This document shows positions 58,589 through 64,000 of a DNA stretch of 64,000 nucleotides, piece by piece. This stretch comes from Sordaria brevicollis. Its lineage: Eukaryota > Ascomycota > Sordariomycetes > Sordariales > Sordariaceae. A program made the translations under genes and the position numbers. Location of the stretch: NCBI GenBank assembly GCA_033439795.1, contig JAUTDP010000007.1, positions 1,860,001-1,924,000 of the forward strand. The letters run 5' to 3'. Under the pieces are notes generated by a model. That model saw only the letters and a list, made by a program, of their open reading frames with translations, was not told the origin of the DNA and made no database searches. Within the stretch, counting starts at the first letter, position 1; every line of letters starts with the position of its first letter.

Positions 58589-60586
58589 ATGGATCCGGAA
58601 CTATTGAAATATTACCAGCAGCAATACTACCCGGGCATGGGCTTTGCTGGCCCACGCCACACACAGCACCATGGGCCGCAGTATCAAGTCTGGAATTCGA
58701 ACAGCTATCAATGGACGGTTCTTCAACAGCAAAGGGCAGCGATGATGGTGGGGCCAGGAAGCCTTCACCCTTCAAAGCAAACGGAACCCAAGCCCAGGCT
58801 GGCAAAGGATGAGGTCGAGTTGCTGGAACGAGAGTTTGCCAAGAATCCGAAACCAAACACCAGTCTCAAACGTGAGCTGGCTGAACAGATGGGTGTTGAG
58901 GTCCCAAGGATTAATGTTCGTTCTCGCGAGTATAGTCCCATGATTGTGTCGTGAGCTAACGTCGTCTGTTAGAACTGGTTCCAAAATCGACGAGCAAAGG
59001 AAAAGCAAATGAGAAAGACGGCCGAGTTTGAAGCACAACAAGCAAGGGAAAGAGCAGAGTCGGAATCCAAATCCGCCGATGACCAGGAACAAGGCACTGT
59101 CACCGAGTTTTACGGCTTGAGCAACCGCCATCAGCCCCTTGGCCTATCCACCGCTTCTATCGGGAATGAGGATGGTGCGAACAACGATCACTCTGATCGG
59201 CAGCGTCCAAGCCTCGAGCAGTCCAACCAAGGCGTGGCTGGAAACGTTTCGGCTGAGCAGAGCAATGTTTCTCCGTCTGGATCGGATAGCGATGGGTTCA
59301 CTCCTGCTAATTATGACACGCCACACTCGTCCGGATCCCGTGGATATGAGCTTACCAACCTTGTTACACCAGCAACAACCATATCAAGTTCGTATGGGCC
59401 AGCTTCGAATCATATGGAGTACCCACAGCCGGCCCAGTATCCGTATGGTTTGAACGAGCCACCACGACCAGTAGACGGTCTTCCCGTAGCCACGATGGCA
59501 CAACATGGTGGTTTGCTCAACGACACAAACCAGTACGGATCTTACACCGAGAGGGCCATGTTCATGCACTCCTCTGATGGGCAGTTTCCATCGCAAATGG
59601 GAGGCCAGGATGGAACCGGAATCGGCACTGCTGGACATCCGACGGTACGCATGTCCATCGAGGGCACACCCCACTCGGAAAACAGATCTCCTTCTTCGGG
59701 CACCGGCTCGTCTCCTGTGATAGCAGACCTGCGCCTACGGTCACCACCCCCGGCTTCCGACATTGCCAGCCGCAGAAACCTGCGCCGTCCAGCGCCGCTC
59801 GGGCCCCTGTCGCTTCGCACCGATTGCGCTGGAAACGGACCGAAGACGGGTATCGACGTAGGACCCAGAAGGATGGACAACGCACGCACGATTAGGAGGA
59901 TCTCATCGGCGACTGGAAGCTTAACTGGACGCATCCAAAAGTCCTTGGCGCTGAACTCAGGAGGGCCGCGCTCTCCGTTCACCATTGATCGGAAGAAAGA
60001 GGCCCTGCTACAGAGCATTCAAGGCGTCCAGTCCCCGATCATGGCGTCTCTGAACAGTGCCATGTCGCCAATGACGAATGGCTCGGATGATGAGCAGGCA
60101 TATACCTTCGGCTCTCTCGGGGCGGTGAGTGAGATGTCTATGCCGCCGTTCAAGTCTGAACCTGGCATCAAGACACCGCCTGGGACGCCCGGGCTTGGTG
60201 TTCAGTTCCGTGATCCATTCGCATATCCAGTTTCGGCTGACAACACTTGGAATTACGTGTCTCCTGAAGAGCCACTGCCCACCCCCGGACTTTGCAGCAA
60301 TGGGGGCTCTGAGTTGGATTACTCCATGGCACCGCAGTTGTCTGGCTATGTCACCAGTCAGCCTGTGACTCCTTCATTTGCTCCCGCCATTGGACCGACC
60401 TACAACAACGTATTCGGAAATAACGGCGGAGGTCACCTGGCTAGAAACACCGAGTATACGTTCCCGGAGTCCTATCAACCCGAGTCGTCATCGCGGTGCT
60501 CGCCAGTTGGCCAATTGAGGTCCAAGCAACAATTCCAGTTTGCTCAGAACGTTACGCCTCAGGACTTCAACAACCATGAGAAGTGA
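58589..60586 (+). CDS. Homeobox transcription factor
   Basis: Two exons (58589-58915 and 58973-60586) with a 57-nt intron (GTTCGT donor, GCTAACG branch, GTTAG acceptor) encode 646 residues. The homeodomain (about 67-123) runs from KPRLAKDEVELLEREFAKNP to INNWFQNRRAKEKQMRK. The intron falls inside recognition helix 3, whose W48, F49, Q50, N51 and R53 are restored only by splicing. Asn at position 47 is less usual outside TALE-type proteins. The rest is low-complexity, Ser/Pro-rich and probably disordered; RISSATGSLTGRIQKSLALN and SEPGIKTPPGTPGLGVQF are its more structured-looking stretches. It should act as a nuclear DNA-binding regulator. Fungal homologues (Podospora pah, Magnaporthe HOX) control conidiation and fruiting-body development; I do not assign an ortholog. 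ATG 58589 is used because the upstream in-frame ATG lies in the 5'UTR intron. Confidence 0.93.
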
Positions 60587-63500
60587 GAGGAGAAGGCGGA
60601 CCGAGGCGTATCCTGTCGGACGCCTTCTTTTCGCTGATTCCATCTCGCATTCACATTATCAGACTCCTCTGATGAGCTGCAAGTCTTCTGTCGCGTGAAT
60701 GAACGCATGCTTCGAGATGTTGTACTCGAATTCTTGCCGCCCTCTGTCGGGCGCAATGTACCAACAGTTCCTTTCGCAGCATGTCATCTTGATGCCGCCG
60801 CTGAGGCGCAGATAATAACATGGATCCTGGCCTCTCTCGTCTTCAGAGGGCCGCTCTTGGAGGGCACATGTTTTTTGCCCGAGGCAGGGCCGGCTTCGTT
60901 CCTCTCTGCATCGCAGAATTTCATGGCATATGATTGCCACTCCATGTCAAAGCTCTATCCCGTAATACGCCCGGAAAGAGATCATGGAAGCGTGCTTGTA
61001 GGCGCAAACACTTGAACCACAAGTTTTGCATACAGCATCTCGCCATGCGTCCGCTAAGATACGACGAGGTCTAGAATCAGCGGAACGATCAGAGAGAGAT
61101 ATGCAAGGGAAGAGATGGAGGTGGAGTTCAATTGTATTAACCTTTGTTGGTGAAAAGGAGTACTGGGATGCATTTATACGATGGGATAAGTCAAGGGCAC
61201 ATATATACACGACGGGTTTTCTTTCATTGAATGGTTGTCTGCGCTGCTTTGGGTTTGGAATTATATGGGGGTTGGGTTGGGTTGGGCTTCGGATACCCGC
61301 ACGTAAAGGAACTTTAAGAGTGGACGAGGGGCAGGGAGAGGGGTATGTGGGCGGTTTGTTTATGTCTGGTCCGGATCTAATGCTTTCATTGCCAAGTATA
61401 GGCCATGGAATAGCGAAGGGATAGGGAGAGGGATAGCGTCTGGCATCTGGCAGACCCCTTTGCTCCGGTCTCCGTCAGTGCTGGACCATCTCTTTCGGTT
61501 GCCCCCTGTCACTGGACACGGGGGGACGATACCCAGAGATGAACAATGGATGATGAGAGAGATACTGAGAATGAAAGGACAAGATTACTTCATACCTTCA
61601 ACAAATCGCCTGGCAGTTGTGTATTATGTGATGCGTCTTTGTGTGAGGTTCAAATAAGGTTCGGGGGGTCCCGCTCGGGGAGGTGCAAGGTGGCTATTTT
61701 AGGGTAGCCAGTGGTCGTGTACGATCGGTCGATGAGGGGTCAGGAACCACGTTCATAACCTTCGGGCTCTTAGGTATCATTCCGTTGGATGATCGACGTG
61801 GAAGGAATCTTTAGTTGCGGGAAAGTTTATCAGTTCAAATATTGAAACAACGCTGTGACGATGAAAAAGGGGGAGGTGTGGAGGGTGACAAGGGAGTAAC
61901 CTGGTGAAGGATGCCCACTCAGCCACTCACCTTGCCCACCAAGACTTACACATTCTTAACTGAAAAGGCTAGGTCCCCGGGCCTCCTTTCTCACACTAAA
62001 CCAGACATGAAATTTATCTCAGTTTCGAAGCAGAAAAGTGGAAACATCATCCTGTAAGTATCCCGTCATCATGACCAGCACATGCTAAACAAGTCGGAAT
62101 CGAAACCGGAATGGCGTTCGGAACTTCGGAGCCGGGATGGGAAAGGGGTTTTTCCTCCAAACAAGAAAAAGAAAAACCCACATTGCGTGATTGACACCAA
62201 GCCTTCCTGGGCAACTAAAAAGAGCAACCAAGACAGTGAAAACGGGCCCCAATATCCTCTTTACTTTGCTCTCCTTGGTCAAGTCCAATCGTCAAATTGC
62301 CCAGATTCGACTTAGTCAGGCTCTCAAAATCTCGTCAGCTCTTATCAGCTCAGCTCTCTTCAGCTCGTCAAGGTATTTCGGTCATCGTTTCGCTCGGGTA
62401 ATGTAAGTTCAGTGGGGTTTCGGGTGTTGGGGGATCCATCCATCTGAACTCCATCTTCCTCTCAACCGCCGCTTTCTCGCTTCGAGAAGAATTCCAGTGG
62501 TCTTGGGTTCTCGAAAAGGCGGACGAATCCGAAGCTCCGGAACCGGGGGATCAAAACTCAAACCATTTTCGGGATCGAAGGATCAGGGTGGTGGGGAATG
62601 GTGTGCGAATGGGAGTGTACCCTTGGGGGAGAGAGCCGCAGAAAGGATGTAGTGCGGAGGAGCGGGGAATGGGAAAAACGCTGCAGACTCAGAGTGCAGA
62701 AAAGGGATGCGGCGCTGCGGGATAGCAGAAGCGGAAGCGGAGGCGGATGGCGGAGGCGGAGGGGTGCGGCGGGGGATCCTCTTTTGACGACACTGCATCG
62801 CATTCTGTCGAACGTTCGACTTTTTGAGTCGTGTCGAATCGTTCATCTCATCTCATCTCGTCTGATGGAAAACGAGCTGAATGGAACTGGCGGGGAACAT
62901 CAAAACACGTGGGCTGTGAAACTGTAAACCTCGAGAAAAATAAATGTTAACGATGACCGCATACAACAAGGATACCGCGACGGACCATACCTACCTCTGC
63001 CGAGAGAAAGGAAAATGGGATGAACGGTTGATATAAGCTTTTCGAAACCCCTAAATGCTCCATATCCCCCATACCTTATACACTATTTGTTTCTTTTCTC
63101 GTGTCATGTTTTGCATTCCACACGTTCCCAAACGTCGTTTCCGCCTTCAATAGTTTCCGGAAACTATTGAACCCCAGAACGACTTTATCGGAAATCAATG
63201 TGATCGTCATCGGTTCTTGCCATTTTGGTGTGGGGTTACCATACCATTCGTTACAGGTGTTCAGAACCACCGGCCCCGGGGCTTACCGGACCAACCTCCG
63301 GGAAGGAGCAATGTTGTGCAGTGCGTTCAAAAAGTCTGATTCGCACTTTCGCAGTCGATCTATCGATCAATAAAAAACTCCATTCGCTCGGTTGATCGAG
63401 TTGACTCGTCTATTCGGATCGGTGAATGAATGAAACCTTCTTTCTTTTTAAGCTTTTCTATAGTGTGTCGATAGTCCGGCTACTAGTAGGTTGCTGGGTA

Positions 63501-63740
63501 AGGAGAAGAATATCCCGAATGATCCCCGGATTGGATATGTGTCAGATTCCAGGGTGGTATTCTGGGCTAAAATAGTATAGACCAGTATATAGCTGGTTAG
63601 CACTACCAGCCACACAGAAGGTCTTGGCAAATAAGGGATACCCCCAGCTCTAGTCTCAGTTCTCAGACCCACTAACCTCCGAACCCCACCCCCCATTTTC
63701 TGCGGTAGCAGGTCTGAGCGCGTTTTGCGCAAAATGGCCG
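60587..63740. other. Region downstream of the homeobox gene, no gene recognised
   Basis: Normal composition. The homeobox 3'UTR lies at the start. ORFs such as plus 61026-61424 and 62598-62927 lack domains. GGGTTGGGTTGGG-type repeats are near 61268. A palindrome is listed separately. Confidence 0.5.
63146..63171. repeat. Perfect 26-bp palindrome
   Basis: TTCAATAGTTTCC followed immediately by its reverse complement. Weaker pairing extends outward: AACGTCGTTTCC on the left against the reverse complement of GAACGACTTT on the right. Because of it, both strands encode similar short peptides (NSFRKLL). Confidence 0.9.
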
Positions 63741-63749
63741 TCGAAAATA

Positions 63750-64000
63750 GGGGAAAAAGACGAAATATTCAATATTTAAATAAAGAAAAATTGAATAAAG
63801 GTAAATAAAATATTCTTAGAATGCTCTCGTTGGGCCGGTTCTAATAGTACTATTTTTGATGTATAAAACCCAGCCGTTAAAATAATACAAATTTAGAAAA
63901 TAAATTAATTTCATTATTTATAAGGAATATTTTTAATTATTTAAAGTAATTGAATTTTTATAGTATGAAAAATAGTATGATGAGGATGGCTTTAACGAGA
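63750..64000. other. Start of another AT-rich block
   Basis: Composition shifts to AT-rich from about 63,750 to the window end, resembling the RIP-degraded blocks. Too short to classify. Confidence 0.55.

Noticed and set aside
1..64000. CRISPR array, bacterial operon, phage or gene-cluster system
   Set aside because: No regularly spaced repeats of CRISPR type, and the gene structure is eukaryotic (fungal). No secondary-metabolite core gene seen.

Overview
The window looks like nuclear DNA of a filamentous ascomycete (Pezizomycotina, plausibly Sordariomycetes; the species is not identifiable from sequence alone). The evidence is short introns of mostly 42-85 nt with GTAAGT-like donors, CTAAC/CTGAC branch sites and CAG/TAG acceptors, fungal-type gene content, and sharply bounded AT-rich blocks in which transposon copies differ almost only by C-to-T and G-to-A changes. 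That last feature is the signature of repeat-induced point mutation (RIP).

Layout. 1-5.4 kb: AT-rich, RIP-degraded DNA containing islands that escaped mutation: a 441-bp MITE-like element (244-684), a 285-bp solo LTR with a CGGGG target duplication (1839-2123), a tRNA-like/SINE-like relic with a TTTA-rich tail (about 3.19-3.54 kb) and a 153-bp-offset duplication (3573-3838). 5.4-10.2 kb: normal composition, no recognisable gene. 10.4-21.8 kb: the gene island. It holds DIS3/RRP44 (exosome nuclease, +), a NUG1/Grn1-type nucleolar GTPase (-, convergent with DIS3), a cupin-like/TPR/ankyrin/TIR-like multidomain protein (-), and, divergent from it, a five-exon GPP/DOG-type HAD phosphatase (+) whose last intron carries a 92-nt T run. 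21.8-29.07 kb: non-coding except for a tRNA-like relic and a Tc1/mariner-type MITE (26816-27182).

29,075-51,185 is the most striking structure, a three-level nested transposon. A PIF/Harbinger DNA transposon (TTA duplication, about 47-bp TIRs, DDE transposase relic) was split by a Gypsy LTR retrotransposon (31,179-49,787; 265-bp LTRs; AGAAT duplication). That element's gag gene was then split by a second, antisense Gypsy element (33,223-44,554; 243-bp LTRs; CTCGC duplication). All three are heavily RIP-mutated and dead, but their boundaries can be fixed to the base. Removing each insert leaves elements of ordinary size (about 3.5, 7.3 and 11.3 kb).

51.2-58.6 kb: normal composition without a convincing gene, containing a fold-back MITE (about 54,615-55,146). 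It may include the long 5' region of the homeobox transcription-factor gene at 58,589-60,586 (one coding intron, probable 5'UTR intron). 60.6-63.7 kb has no recognisable gene but has a perfect 26-bp palindrome. From about 63.75 kb the sequence becomes AT-rich again.

Functionally, DIS3 and the NUG1-type GTPase both act in RNA processing and ribosome assembly. The TIR-like protein resembles multidomain signalling or defence proteins. The HAD enzyme is metabolic and the homeobox protein is a developmental-type regulator. There is no operon; neighbours are independent genes sharing intergenic regions.
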